Assembly: GCA_013824085.1 (NCBI GenBank)
Contig: PNNF01000017.1
Coordinates: forward strand, 1 to 52,794
Direction: 5' to 3'
Origin: Chlorobiaceae bacterium
GTDB taxonomy: Bacteria > Bacteroidota > Ignavibacteria > Ignavibacteriales > Ignavibacteriaceae
Length of the DNA: 52,794 nucleotides
The first letter of the stretch is position 1. Every line of letters starts with the position of its first letter. Below are positions 43,070 through 52,719 of the stretch, one piece after another. The notes beneath the pieces are model-generated. The model saw nothing but the letters and a program-made list of their open reading frames with translations, did no database searches and was not told where the DNA came from. The position numbers and the translations under genes were made by a program.

Positions 43070-44051
43070 AGGCTTGATTGAAGGGAAGAATTTTCATCCC
43101 CTTCCTTTTTTTTGCTTTTAATATCTCTATAATGTTTTCAAAATTATTGATATCAATCATCAACACTGCAACATCATTGGGTGCAATTGAATTTATTTTC
43201 TCATCAAAATATTTTGCCAATTCAATATTTGCCTCTGAACTAATTCTCTGAATTTTATTTATATCGGAAATCATAATTTTCCTTCTATCAAATTCTGATT
43301 GAATAAATGGGAAAACAGGACTTTGATATAGTTCTCCCGACTTATTTATGTAGAAAATATTTTCATCAGGAAATGTTCCAACAATTGTTCTAACTGAAAT
43401 TCGTAATCTGTTGTTAGAATATTCAGGTGATAGTTTTAGCGCAAGCTCATCAGTATCTTCAATTAATTCAACTAAAAAATTTTTTCTATTCGCCAATATT
43501 TTTTTAGAAAGTTGTTCAGAATTTTTTAAAGGATTAATCATGAAAGTTAAATGTTCAGGATAAATTAAAATTTCCTTGAACTCATCAAAATTTGTCGGAG
43601 TTAATCCAGAAATAATTAATGAAAGATTCCCAATTCTTCTAATTGCATTTGTGTCAGAAACAAAATCAACAACAAAAATATTCTTATTTTCTCTTTGTAA
43701 CATAAAAGTAGCAGCACGATTTAATCTTCTCTCTTCAGCCGAAATTTGAACATCGTAATTTAAAAAAGTAGAAGTTAAATTTTGAATCAGAATAGGAATT
43801 GGAAGCTCGATTGGAACAGCAACTCGAAATTCAGGAAGATTAATATTCTTGGTTCTTTTTTTTCTAACGAAGGAAGAGTCCAAATTAAATTCAAGCATTG
43901 ACTGATAAAATTTATTTGAAATTTCATCAGTAGTGATGCTTAATTTTGAAAGCGGTTCATTTTTTTTTATTTCGTCTTTAGTAAAAAGAAGAGCAAAAAT
44001 TAATGCGACTGAAAAAATAATTTGTATGAAAATAATTTTTTTTTTATTCAT
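43059..44051 (-). CDS. YibQ-like divergent polysaccharide deacetylase protein (tentative)
   Basis: 330 residues with an N-terminal signal anchor (about 4-22), then a region resembling the YibQ/divergent polysaccharide deacetylase fold: NLSLIISGLTP, YPEHLTFMINPLKNSEQLSKK, FLVELIEDTD, and a final NDVAVLMIDINNFENIIEIL. The catalytic HxxH and Asp ligands of true deacetylases are not seen. Extracytoplasmic. Its 3' end contains, on the other strand, the terminator of the M16 operon. 11 bp before it on the same strand is the crotonase gene. Confidence 0.5.
   Translation of the reverse strand: MNKKKIIFIQIIFSVALIFALLFTKDEIKKNEPLSKLSITTDEISNKFYQSMLEFNLDSSFVRKKRTKNINLPEFRVAVPIELPIPILIQNLTSTFLNYDVQISAEERRLNRAATFMLQRENKNIFVVDFVSDTNAIRRIGNLSLIISGLTPTNFDEFKEILIYPEHLTFMINPLKNSEQLSKKILANRKNFLVELIEDTDELALKLSPEYSNNRLRISVRTIVGTFPDENIFYINKSGELYQSPVFPFIQSEFDRRKIMISDINKIQRISSEANIELAKYFDEKINSIAPNDVAVLMIDINNFENIIEILKAKKRKGMKILPFNQAFIE
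43080..43113 (+). terminator. Rho-independent terminator of the M16 operon
   Basis: Perfect stem GAAGGG / CCCTTC with a 13-nt loop, then C and eight T. It starts 11 bp after the second M16 stop and lies wholly inside the 3' coding end of the opposite YibQ-like gene. Confidence 0.8.
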
Positions 44052-44062
44052 CTAAAGTAAAA

Positions 44063-44845
44063 CTAACAGTTTTTAAAATTCGGCTGGCGTTTTTCAAGAA
44101 ATGCAGAAGTTCCTTCTTTAAAGTCTTCAGTTCCGCAAGCAATTGCAAAGAGAGAAGCTTCATAATTCTGACCTTCACGCAAGCCCATATTATCAACGGC
44201 GCGAACCGCTTTTACTGAAAGCTTAATTGCTTGAAAAGGTTTGGAAGAAATTTTTTCGGCAAGTTCAAAAGCCTTTGGAATTAATTCGGCTGCGGGATAA
44301 ACGTGGTTTACTAAGCCCAATCTAAAAGCTTCGTGAGCGTCAATTCTATCTGCAGTCAAAATATATTCGAGTGCACGACCAGAATTTATTAATCGAGTTA
44401 AGCGTTGAGTTCCGCCATAACCGGGAATAATTCCAAGATTAACTTCGGGCTGTCCAAATTTTGCATTCTCTGATGCTAAGCGGATATGACAAGCCCAAGC
44501 AAGCTCAGAGCCACCACCAAGAGCAAAGCCGTTGACAGCAGCGATAACTGGTTTGTTCAAGTTCTCAATCAAATTAAAAATTGCTTGTCCTTTTTCAGCG
44601 AACTCTTTCCCACTAATAATATCTAATTTATTTAGCTCCGAAATATCTGCTCCTGCAATGAAAGCTTTTTCACCTGCACCAGTTATAATCACAACATGAA
44701 TCTCATCATCATTATTTATCTCATTAAAAATAAATTCCATTTCTGTGAATGTAAGTTGGTTGAGTGCATTTAATTTATCAGGTCTATTAATTGTAACGAG
44801 AGCAATTTTATTTTTCTTTTCGTATAATAAATTTTTGAGTTCCAT
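44063..44845 (-). CDS. Enoyl-CoA hydratase (crotonase family)
   Basis: 260 residues. The oxyanion loop GADIS (65-69), G110-G112, and both catalytic glutamates E114 (GGGSELAWACHIR) and E134 (GQPEVNLGIIPGYGG) are present, so it is an active hydratase of the short-chain type. It hydrates crotonyl-CoA-like substrates in fatty acid oxidation or butyrate-type metabolism. SGRALEYILTADRIDAHEA is conserved. Transcribed from 44.85 kb down, after AGGAG. Confidence 0.93.
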   Translation of the reverse strand: MELKNLLYEKKNKIALVTINRPDKLNALNQLTFTEMEFIFNEINNDDEIHVVIITGAGEKAFIAGADISELNKLDIISGKEFAEKGQAIFNLIENLNKPVIAAVNGFALGGGSELAWACHIRLASENAKFGQPEVNLGIIPGYGGTQRLTRLINSGRALEYILTADRIDAHEAFRLGLVNHVYPAAELIPKAFELAEKISSKPFQAIKLSVKAVRAVDNMGLREGQNYEASLFAIACGTEDFKEGTSAFLEKRQPNFKNC

Positions 44846-44856
44846 TTTTTCTCCTA

Positions 44857-45447
44857 CTAAAAACTGATGTAAAGAGGGAGTCTAACTTTTAAGTCGATTC
44901 CCATATATTGATTTTTATGATAATAATTGTATGTAGCCAGAACTTCAAGAATAAACATTGATGCCGAGACACCAGCAGTAAATCCAAGCTTCGAACCATC
45001 CTCAACAAAATTACTTCTTCCTGAAGTTATCTTGAATTGATGAAGGTACTGAAAGACTAAAATATTTGCTGAGAGCTCAATGCTTGGAAGAATAATAATT
45101 ATATTTTCTAAAATCGGTGGAAGATAATATCTCACACCGAATGAGATTGGTAAAAACCTTGTCGCCAGATTTGAATAATCTGTTGTCTGATAAAGCTCTT
45201 GTGAACCTGGAAATTGTTCAAATCCAACTCTACCAAAAAGAAATAAGGGTAAGTATTCATTGTCTGTATAAGCAATTTCAACATTGAATCCGTAACCCAT
45301 AGTTGTGCGATTTGAAAAATCAAAAGTCGGAACTCTTGGACCAACTGCAAAAGCCAAAAATGTGCCCCGTGCTTTGTCGGCAGGAGGAACTGAAGCAAAA
45401 TTATTTTGCGTCAATAAAATTAAGAGGATAAAAATATATTTTTTCAT
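44857..45447 (-). CDS. Outer membrane beta-barrel-like protein of unknown function
   Basis: 196 residues: signal peptide about 1-18, then alternating hydrophobic and polar strands rich in Gly, Tyr and Phe (GYGFNVEIAYTDNEYLPLFLFGRVGFEQF, ISFGVRYYLPP, GFTAGVSASMFILEVLATYNYY), ending in LPLYISF with terminal Phe as in outer-membrane barrels. No family recognised. It lies 11 bp before the crotonase gene on the same strand. Confidence 0.6.
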   Translation of the reverse strand: MKKYIFILLILLTQNNFASVPPADKARGTFLAFAVGPRVPTFDFSNRTTMGYGFNVEIAYTDNEYLPLFLFGRVGFEQFPGSQELYQTTDYSNLATRFLPISFGVRYYLPPILENIIIILPSIELSANILVFQYLHQFKITSGRSNFVEDGSKLGFTAGVSASMFILEVLATYNYYHKNQYMGIDLKVRLPLYISF

Positions 45448-45526
45448 TATAACAAACTTTGTTACTCAAAATTAAGAAGAACAAATCGATATATAGAATT
45501 TATTAATTAAAAATTTAAACTGTTTT

Positions 45527-46324
45527 TTATTTTTTTGAATTTGAAAAAAACAATAGAATTAAGGAAACAACTAAAAAATACAAACTCATTGTATAGTTTC
45601 TTAAACTTTTTTCAACGATAAAAAAACCGTCCCAAGCTTCAAAATTTTTTGCTAATAAAATATTTGTCAATGTAAGAGAGTTAGTTCCAAAACAAATTAT
45701 AGAAACCCAAATTATTCCAAATATGAAAAAGGAGATTGAATAAGCATTCTCATTTTTTTTCGTTACTAAAGCTACAGCAATTGAAAATAAAAATAGTTCA
45801 AGAAAATTTATTGGGGCGAACTTAAAATTATTTAAGTCAATAAATTCAAACAGAGCAACGGAAATAGTAAATAAGAAAATCAAAATAAAATTGAGGTTAA
45901 AATTATTTTTGAGATATAAATAGAATGAGTAGATGAGTATTAGTTGCGGCAAATTCCACAAAAAATAAATTGGGAAATCTACAATTGATGAAAGTCCCAA
46001 CTCGTAAAAATAATCAGGGTCGCCAATTTTTATTTTATTTATGATTAATCCCGCAATAAGAATAACTACCGCCGGAATAATTAAGGTAAGAATAAGAGAT
46101 AATATTTTTGGATTTTGATAAGCGATAAAACTCGATTTGATAGAATGAAAACTATCTTTTACGAAGATAAAATATCCGAGAAAAATTAAAATTGGAATTA
46201 AGTGAAATCTAAAACCAAGTATGATTATGTATGTTGATAATTCAAAATGCTTTAACAAAAAACCGAATAGATTACTAAAGAGTATTATTGAGATCAGAAA
46301 TAGTATTGGTTTTATTTTATTCAC
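45527..46324 (-). CDS. Polytopic membrane protein of unknown function
   Basis: 265 residues with about eight hydrophobic helices and short charged loops. WNLPQLILIYSFYLYLKN, preceded by DFPIYF, lies in the middle, but no CAAX-protease (EExxxR) or other active motif is visible. The gene has strong Phe/Leu/Ile bias. It follows the DUF2231-like gene by 2 bp and is therefore cotranscribed with it. Function unknown. Confidence 0.55.
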   Translation of the reverse strand: MNKIKPILFLISIILFSNLFGFLLKHFELSTYIIILGFRFHLIPILIFLGYFIFVKDSFHSIKSSFIAYQNPKILSLILTLIIPAVVILIAGLIINKIKIGDPDYFYELGLSSIVDFPIYFLWNLPQLILIYSFYLYLKNNFNLNFILIFLFTISVALFEFIDLNNFKFAPINFLELFLFSIAVALVTKKNENAYSISFFIFGIIWVSIICFGTNSLTLTNILLAKNFEAWDGFFIVEKSLRNYTMSLYFLVVSLILLFFSNSKK

Positions 46325-46326
46325 AA

Positions 46327-46884
46327 CTATTCAGCAATATTTTCATCTTGTTGAGGAATATTTTTTTCATTTGAGAGCGAGTCGATATTTTCAGGTTTAA
46401 TTAATTCAGTACCAACGCCATATTTATACACAAGTTTGCCGCCATGCTCGGCTGTTTGATAAATATAATAAGAGCCAATAATTGCAAGTAAAGCAAAACA
46501 ATATCGTGCTAACGTTAAAAATTTTTCATAATTTTTTCTAATCATAAATTGAATTACAAATAAAGTTCTTAGCACAAGCAAAGCAAAGAAAAACCAGACT
46601 GTGATAGTTGCATATTCTTCATGCTCGCTTATCAAACCGAAAGGAATTATTGCATCATTTTTTGTTCCTATCTCATCCCAGAGCGATGCTTTAACTCCAG
46701 CTTGTTCACCTGTTAAAACAGCTGCAATTGCTCCGACTACACCTAACACTAAGAGCGAATAAGCCAAGTATGAAAAAAATTTATTTTTCGTTATGGCACT
46801 AATAATTTCAACTAACACATAGACCGAAAGTAATGCGATAGGAAAGTGAACAACTTTCGGATGAAACTCGGCTAAAAATTCCAT
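46327..46884 (-). CDS. DUF2231-type membrane protein
   Basis: 185 residues with four helices. EFHPKVVHFPIALLSVYVLVE near the start and LTGEQAG after the second helix are signatures of DUF2231, a family of inner membrane proteins with conserved His that may bind heme or metal; here H8 and H13 are visible. The C-terminal tail is acidic and disordered. ATG 46884 has AAAGGA upstream; a TTG at 46899 is also in frame. Confidence 0.75.
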   Translation of the reverse strand: MEFLAEFHPKVVHFPIALLSVYVLVEIISAITKNKFFSYLAYSLLVLGVVGAIAAVLTGEQAGVKASLWDEIGTKNDAIIPFGLISEHEEYATITVWFFFALLVLRTLFVIQFMIRKNYEKFLTLARYCFALLAIIGSYYIYQTAEHGGKLVYKYGVGTELIKPENIDSLSNEKNIPQQDENIAE

Positions 46885-47025
46885 TCTAATTCCTTTCAAA
46901 AATAAATTGGTTTTTTATTCGGCAAAAATAGGACAACAGTATATTAATTTTCCGAAGGAGAAAATATTTTCTTTACTCCACTTTGTTTAATAAAAATTGA
47001 ATAACTACATAAACAAAAGAGGAGT

Positions 47026-47778
47026 TTACCCAATTAATACGCTACCGCCATTAACATTTAAGATTTCGCCATTAATATGTTTTGCAAAATCAGATGCAAG
47101 AAATAGAGTTGGTCCTGCTATATCTTCAGCTTTTGCGATTCGTCTCAATGGAATTCCATTCTCAACTTCTTTTCGATATTCTTTATTTGATAAAACATCT
47201 TTTGACATATCAGTAAGAACCCAACCCGGAGCTACGCAATTAGTAGTAATATTAAATTTCCCAAATTCAACGGCTAAAGATTTTGTAAAAGAAATCATTC
47301 CACCTTTTGATGCAGCATAATGTGAATAAAAAGCTTCGCCTCTTTGTCCCGCAGTTGATGATATGTTTATGATTCTACCGAATTTATTTTTTTTCATTGA
47401 CTTTAAAACTTCTCGTGTTACGAGAAAAGTCCCAGTCAAATTTATTTTTAAAGTTTCCTCCCAATCGTGAAGCGACATTTTATCAGCTTCTCCGAATTTC
47501 CAAATGCCCGCATTGTTTATTAAAATGTCTATACGCTTAAACTCTTTGATTAATCTTTGCGTGATCAATTTTATGTTTGCTTCTGAATCTAAACTCATTC
47601 TAATTCCGAATGGGCTATTTTCTTCAATTTGATTTACAAGTTTTGCAGCAGCATTTACATCATTCTTAAAAGTGAAAATAACTTTTGCATTTGCTTGGCA
47701 AAATAATTTTACACAAGCAGCTCCAATTCCTCTTGAGCCACCAGTGATTAACACGACTTTGTTTTCGAGATTGATCAT
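47026..47778 (-). CDS. Short-chain dehydrogenase/reductase (FabG-like)
   Basis: 250 residues. Nucleotide loop TGGSRGIG (12-19), NNAG (88-91), catalytic S141, Y154 and K158 (YAASK), and the end GGSVLIG. It could be a 3-oxoacyl-ACP reductase or another NAD(P)H alcohol dehydrogenase; FabG-like sequence alone does not settle it. Separated from truA by 2 bp, so cotranscribed, though without an obvious functional link. Confidence 0.9.
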   Translation of the reverse strand: MINLENKVVLITGGSRGIGAACVKLFCQANAKVIFTFKNDVNAAAKLVNQIEENSPFGIRMSLDSEANIKLITQRLIKEFKRIDILINNAGIWKFGEADKMSLHDWEETLKINLTGTFLVTREVLKSMKKNKFGRIINISSTAGQRGEAFYSHYAASKGGMISFTKSLAVEFGKFNITTNCVAPGWVLTDMSKDVLSNKEYRKEVENGIPLRRIAKAEDIAGPTLFLASDFAKHINGEILNVNGGSVLIG

Positions 47779-47780
47779 AA

Positions 47781-48509
47781 TTAATACTTTATTTTGTAAA
47801 GAAATAAACCTTTAGCAGGTAGTGATTCCCCCGAATTTTTTCTCTCCTTAGAACCTAAAATTTCTGACATCTCATTCTCATTTCCACTTGAATTATGAAT
47901 ATTAAGAATTGTTCCGGTTATTGAACGCACCATTCCGTGCAAAAAACGATTTCCTTCAATCATAAAAATATAAAAATTTTTTGTCTCTTTCCACCATGCA
48001 TTTTTGACTGTGCAAATTGTATTTTCAACTTCTGCTACATTTTTTGTGAAAGCTGAAAAATCATAAGTGCCGATAATTTTTTTAGAAATTAGATTTAATT
48101 TATCGACATTATATTTTATGTTTTGAAAATGAGAATAACGAAAGTAAAAAGGGGATTTGATATTTGTGATTAGATAAAAGTAGATTCTTTTTTTTGCAGA
48201 ACTTCTCGAATTAAATTTCTCCTCAACATTAGCTATTTCAGTTATCGAAATGCTCTTGGGTAAGATTGAATTTAGTTGATGTTTGAAGCGATAAAAATCC
48301 AATTCAACTTCACTCTTAAAATTTGCAGTTTGTCCAAGCGCATGAACACCTGCGTCAGTTCTGCCAGCTCCAATCAAATTAATTTTTTCTCTTAGTATTG
48401 TTTCAATGGCATTAGAAATTTCACCTTGAATGCTCGGTTCATTTCGTTGAATTTGCCAACCGCAAAAATCAGTGCCATCGTATTGAATTATAAGTTTGTA
48501 ATTGTTCAA
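47781..48509 (-). CDS. truA: tRNA pseudouridine(38-40) synthase
   Basis: 242 residues. QYDGTDFCGWQIQ starts the fold; catalytic D52 lies in GAGRTDAGVHALGQ; FHGMVRS-like RFLHGMVRSITGTIL closes the RNA-binding site. It modifies U38-U40 in the anticodon arm of tRNAs. It lies between suhB and an SDR on the minus strand. Confidence 0.95.
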   Translation of the reverse strand: MNNYKLIIQYDGTDFCGWQIQRNEPSIQGEISNAIETILREKINLIGAGRTDAGVHALGQTANFKSEVELDFYRFKHQLNSILPKSISITEIANVEEKFNSRSSAKKRIYFYLITNIKSPFYFRYSHFQNIKYNVDKLNLISKKIIGTYDFSAFTKNVAEVENTICTVKNAWWKETKNFYIFMIEGNRFLHGMVRSITGTILNIHNSSGNENEMSEILGSKERKNSGESLPAKGLFLYKIKY

Positions 48510-48536
48510 TGTTAAATTTTTTCCAAAGAATTTAAA

Positions 48537-49307
48537 TCAGCTTATAGATTTTATGACGTCAATCATTTGTGAATGAATTAATTTATTCGAGCATAAAATT
48601 TTTGGTGAAAAAATATCGGTTAGCTTACCATCAAAATCAGTTACAATTCCGCCACTCTCTTCTACAATTAATTTTCCCGCACAAATATCCCAAGGATGAA
48701 GATGAACTTCCCAGAAGCCATCGAAAACACCTTTAGCAACATAGCAGAAATCAATTGCGGCGGAGCCAAGTCTTCTAATCCCTCGTGAATTTTTTGTCAT
48801 TGCAACAAAAATATCAAGTGCTTTTTCGGGATTGTCGGCGATGTCATAAGGAAAACCTGTAACTAAAAGACTTCGCGGTAAGGAATCATTTTTACTAACA
48901 ATTATTTTATTTCCATTCTCAGTTGCACCGGAATTTTTTTCTGCTGCATAAATAATATTTTGCATCACGTCATAAATTACACCTGCGATAATTTCGCCTT
49001 TGTGCAGAACTCCAATCGAGACTGAAAAAATTGGGAAACCATGTGCAAAATTTGTCGTGCCATCTAATGGATCGATAACCCAACAGTAATCGGATGAGCT
49101 TTGTGACTCTCCAGATTCTTCAGCGAGAATGCTATGTGTTGGGAATTTTTTTCTGACGTAATTAATTATTGTTTGTTCAGATTTTTTGTCAATCTCTGTT
49201 ACTAAGTTTGATTCATTAGTCTTAAACTCAATCGAAAATTTTTTTCCAAATCCTTCTTTTATTATCTCGCCAGCTTCTTGAGCAATTTCTATTAAATTAT
49301 TTACCAT
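48537..49307 (-). CDS. suhB: Inositol monophosphatase family protein
   Basis: 256 residues. Metal and substrate motifs: EESGE, WVIDPLDGTTNFAHGFPIF, GVIYDVMQN, RRLGSAAIDFCYVAKGVFDGFWE and HPWDICAGKLIVEESGG. It hydrolyses inositol-1-phosphate or related sugar phosphates; SuhB-like proteins also aid rRNA transcription. ATG at 49307; three more codons reach a TTG at 49316. The upstream 460 bp up to lon is noncoding. Confidence 0.93.
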   Translation of the reverse strand: MVNNLIEIAQEAGEIIKEGFGKKFSIEFKTNESNLVTEIDKKSEQTIINYVRKKFPTHSILAEESGESQSSSDYCWVIDPLDGTTNFAHGFPIFSVSIGVLHKGEIIAGVIYDVMQNIIYAAEKNSGATENGNKIIVSKNDSLPRSLLVTGFPYDIADNPEKALDIFVAMTKNSRGIRRLGSAAIDFCYVAKGVFDGFWEVHLHPWDICAGKLIVEESGGIVTDFDGKLTDIFSPKILCSNKLIHSQMIDVIKSIS

Positions 49308-49767
49308 AAAATCCAAAGTTAAAAATTAAGAATGTTGCAAATTACGAATTAGAAATTACGAATTACGAATATTGCAATTTTATAAGCAAAAAAAATCAAT
49401 GCCACGAATGCACGAATACAAAAAATTATTTTCGCAATCGTCCCAACTGTCCCTAAAGTCCCAGAAAAAAAACTTTGTGAAACTTTGACTTTACGTGATG
49501 AGACTTCGTGACCTGTTTTAAAAACAATTTGCAGAAAATTATTTCAGAACAAGGATTAACGATTTATCATTTTAGATGTAATAAACATTTTGCTATCGGT
49601 AGATTGAGTTTTTCCCTTTACCACAGATTAACACAAATTTCATCACAGATTAACGCATTTAAATTTTTTAAACGCAAAAAGTTTTAAGTACTTTATTTGC
49701 TCACAAATAATGATATCTCTTTTTGGTATATTTCACATTCAAAAAATGAAAATTGGAATTATTAAGA
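49308..49767. other. Divergent suhB/lon intergenic region with simple repeats
   Basis: About 460 bp without a gene. It contains ATTACGAAT words at 49341, 49355 and 49362 flanked by TTGCAA, a CACGAATGCACGAAT doublet (49403-49417), and CACAGATTAAC at 49622-49632 and 49644-49654 (22 bp apart). These look like remnants of dispersed intergenic repeats. A TATATTTC box at 49727-49734 may serve lon. Confidence 0.55.
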
Positions 49768-52197
49768 ATGAATAATGAGATAGAATCTAAAAATGAAAAT
49801 TTAGTGGTTGATGACGTTCCTGAAGTTCTGCCAGTGCTACCACTTCGAGATATTGTGATTTTTCCTTATATGATTTTTCCCGTGCTTGTGGGAAGAGAGC
49901 AATCAATTAAAGCTGCAAATTATTCTCTCGAAAATGGGAAGTATATTTTTCTTGCTACTCAAGTAAAATCTAATATCGAAGATCCGCAGAAAGATGAAAT
50001 TCATAAAGATGGAACGATCGCACGAATTGTACAAATTCTGAAATTGCCGAATGGATTATTAAAAATTTTGGTCGATGGTTTACTTCAAGGTAGAATTGTA
50101 GAGTTCAACGAAAATCCAAATTTCTTTGAAGCTAAAGTTGAAATAATTGTTCCTAAACTGGAAGATGATTCTGAGATGAACGCACTCGTTAGGCAGTTGA
50201 CAAATCTGTTTAAAGAATATGTGAAAGTAAATCGGAACGTCCCATCAGAAGCAATAAACGCTTTTGAATCAATTGATGAACAGGATAGAAAATTATTTTA
50301 TGTAGCTGCAAACATTAGTCAGTCAATTGAAACTAAGCACAAGATACTTCAGATTTATAATCTCAAAGAACAATTTTATGAAGTGATTAAACTTCTAATT
50401 TCCGAAATCGATATTCTTAAAATTGAAAAAGAAATTGATTTCAAAGTTCAAGAGAACGTTGCCAAGACTCAGAGAAAATTTATTATTCAAGAACAGATAA
50501 AAATTTTACAAGAAGAGTTAGGCGATGATGAAGATGTCTCTCCTGAAATAATGAAAATTCGCGACAAAATAAAAAAAGCGAAAATGCCTAAGCAAGCGAA
50601 TGAAAAAGCGTTGGAAGAGTTGACCAAGTTAAGAAAAATTTCTCCAATGTCGCCAGAGTTTACTGTAATTAGAAATTATCTCGATTGGTTAATAGAAATT
50701 CCTTGGGAAAAGCGATCGAAAGATAATCTCAACTTAAAGCACGTTCAAACTATTTTGGACGAAGATCATTTTGGATTAGAAAAACCAAAGGATAGAATTG
50801 TCGAACATATCGCAGTTCTAAATCTTGTGAAACAGATGCGGGGACAAATTTTATGTTTGGTAGGTCCGCCCGGTGTTGGCAAAACTTCACTTGGAAGATC
50901 AATTGCAAGAGCACTTGGTAGAGAATTCGTTCGCATTAGTTTGGGTGGAGTGCGAGATGAAGCTGAAATTAGAGGCCATAGAAGAACTTACATCGGTTCA
51001 ATGCCCGGAAAAATTATTCAATCAATGAAAAGAGCAGGCACAGTTAATCCGGTAATTCTTCTCGATGAGATTGACAAAATGAGTGCTGATTTTAGAGGCG
51101 ATCCTTCGTCTGCAATGCTTGAAGTTTTGGATCCTGAACAAAACCATTCATTCCAAGATCATTATGTTGAAGTTGATTATGATCTTTCGCAAGTAATGTT
51201 TGTTACTACTGCGAATGTGAGATATCAGATTCCTTTGCCACTACAAGATAGAATGGAGATCATTGAGTTACAAAGTTATCTCGATTTTGATAAACTCGAA
51301 ATTGTTAAGCGACATCTAATGCCAAAGCAATTAAAAGCACACGGATTAGAAAACAGAAAAATAAAAATCTCTGATGCTGTGTTGAAAAAAATTATTCGCG
51401 AGTACACGAGAGAAGCAGGAGTCAGAAATCTTGAAAGAGAACTCTCTTCTATCTTAAGAAAAATTGCAAAAGTTGTTGTTCAGTCAGAATCGCAAAATGC
51501 AAAAGGTTCTACAAAAATTAATAGTTTCGATCTTACAGAAAAAAAAGTTGAAGAATTTCTCGGTGTGCCTAAATATCGGAATCAAGATTTCATCAAAGAA
51601 AACAAAATTGGATCTGTTACAGGGTTGGCTTGGACAAGTGTTGGCGGTGATATTCTTTCAGTCGATGTTTCGATTATGCCGGGGGCGGAGAAACTTACAT
51701 TGACGGGACAACTTGGAAATGTTATGAAAGAATCTGCTCAAGCTGCTCTCAGTTATTTACGAAGCAATGCAAAGAAGTTCGGTATTGAAGAAAATTTTTT
51801 CAAAGGAAAAGAAATTCATATTCATCTGCCAGAAGGAGCAATTCCAAAAGATGGACCTTCGGCAGGAATAACAATGGCAATGGCGATGTTATCAGCAATA
51901 AAAAATATTCCAGCTTCGGGTGATGTTGCAATGACAGGTGAAGTTACTTTAAGAGGAAAAGTAATTCCAATCGGAGGTTTATCGGAAAAACTTCTTGCTG
52001 CAAAAAGATATGGTATTAGTTCGATTATTATTCCGAAAGCAAATGTTCCTAACTTAAAAGAAATTCAAAAATCTATTACTGAAGGTTTAAAGATTATTCC
52101 GATCGAAAAAATTGAAGAAGCAGTTCCTTTTGTTTTTCCTAAGGTGAAATTATTTTCTGAAGCAAAAACAAAAAACAAAAAAGTGAAAAAAGTTTAA
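49768..52197 (+). CDS. lon: ATP-dependent protease La
   Basis: 809 residues. The N-terminal LON substrate domain (LPVLPLRDIVIFPYMIFPVLVGR) covers about the first 200 residues, then a coiled coil, the AAA+ module with Walker A GPPGVGKTS (366-374) and Walker B ILLDEIDKM, and the protease domain with catalytic S698 (KDGPSAGITMA) and K741 (GGLSEKLLAAKR). It degrades misfolded and regulatory proteins. ATG 49768 is preferred over the TTG at 49753. Together with hrcA-grpE-dnaJ and FKBP it adds to protein quality control here. Confidence 0.96.
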   Translation: MNNEIESKNENLVVDDVPEVLPVLPLRDIVIFPYMIFPVLVGREQSIKAANYSLENGKYIFLATQVKSNIEDPQKDEIHKDGTIARIVQILKLPNGLLKILVDGLLQGRIVEFNENPNFFEAKVEIIVPKLEDDSEMNALVRQLTNLFKEYVKVNRNVPSEAINAFESIDEQDRKLFYVAANISQSIETKHKILQIYNLKEQFYEVIKLLISEIDILKIEKEIDFKVQENVAKTQRKFIIQEQIKILQEELGDDEDVSPEIMKIRDKIKKAKMPKQANEKALEELTKLRKISPMSPEFTVIRNYLDWLIEIPWEKRSKDNLNLKHVQTILDEDHFGLEKPKDRIVEHIAVLNLVKQMRGQILCLVGPPGVGKTSLGRSIARALGREFVRISLGGVRDEAEIRGHRRTYIGSMPGKIIQSMKRAGTVNPVILLDEIDKMSADFRGDPSSAMLEVLDPEQNHSFQDHYVEVDYDLSQVMFVTTANVRYQIPLPLQDRMEIIELQSYLDFDKLEIVKRHLMPKQLKAHGLENRKIKISDAVLKKIIREYTREAGVRNLERELSSILRKIAKVVVQSESQNAKGSTKINSFDLTEKKVEEFLGVPKYRNQDFIKENKIGSVTGLAWTSVGGDILSVDVSIMPGAEKLTLTGQLGNVMKESAQAALSYLRSNAKKFGIEENFFKGKEIHIHLPEGAIPKDGPSAGITMAMAMLSAIKNIPASGDVAMTGEVTLRGKVIPIGGLSEKLLAAKRYGISSIIIPKANVPNLKEIQKSITEGLKIIPIEKIEEAVPFVFPKVKLFSEAKTKNKKVKKV

Positions 52198-52200
52198 GAG

Positions 52201-52689
52201 ATGGCTGAATCTTTTTCTGTAAATAAGTTGTTAAGCGACGAAGAAAAATATCTGGAGCTTCTTCCGCAGATAAAAAGCTTACTCAATAAAAATGAAAACT
52301 TGATTTCTAATCTTTCAAATTTTACTGCTGCATTAAATCAGTCATTTGAAAAAATTAGTTGGGTTGGCTTTTATCTCTTTGACGGAAAAAAACTTTATCT
52401 CGGTCCATTTCAAGGAAAAGTTGCTTGCACTACTATTGAAATTGGAAAAGGTGTTTGTGGTGCAGCAGCCGAAAAAAAAGAAACTATTATTGTTCCTGAT
52501 GTTCACGAATTCCCCGGACATATTTTTTGTGATGGAGGAACTAATTCTGAAATAGTTATTCCAATAATAAAACAAAAGAATTTGATAGGTGTGCTTGATT
52601 TAGATAGCTATGAGTTTTCTGCATTTAATGAAACAGATAAAATTTATTTAGAAAAACTGATTGAGTTTCTTACTACTGACATTTTTTAA
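52201..52689 (+). CDS. Free methionine-(R)-sulfoxide reductase (GAF domain)
   Basis: 162 residues, one GAF domain. The three functional cysteines C76, C86 and C110 have exactly the spacing of the known fRMsr enzymes (10 and 24 residues) within VACTTIEIGKGVCG and FPGHIFCDGGTNSE. It reduces free Met-R-sulfoxide with thioredoxin. ATG 3 bp after the lon stop, so cotranscribed. Confidence 0.92.
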   Translation: MAESFSVNKLLSDEEKYLELLPQIKSLLNKNENLISNLSNFTAALNQSFEKISWVGFYLFDGKKLYLGPFQGKVACTTIEIGKGVCGAAAEKKETIIVPDVHEFPGHIFCDGGTNSEIVIPIIKQKNLIGVLDLDSYEFSAFNETDKIYLEKLIEFLTTDIF

Positions 52690-52699
52690 GTTCTTGACA

Positions 52700-52719
52700 T
52701 TAAGACGAGAAAGTCTTAA
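52700..52719. other. Hairpin after the fRMsr gene
   Basis: Perfect 7-bp arms TTAAGAC / GTCTTAA around a GAGAAA loop, 11 bp after the stop. No T-run follows on either strand, so it may be a transcript-end hairpin but is not a standard terminator. The remaining 75 bp to the window end shows no start or gene. Confidence 0.4.
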
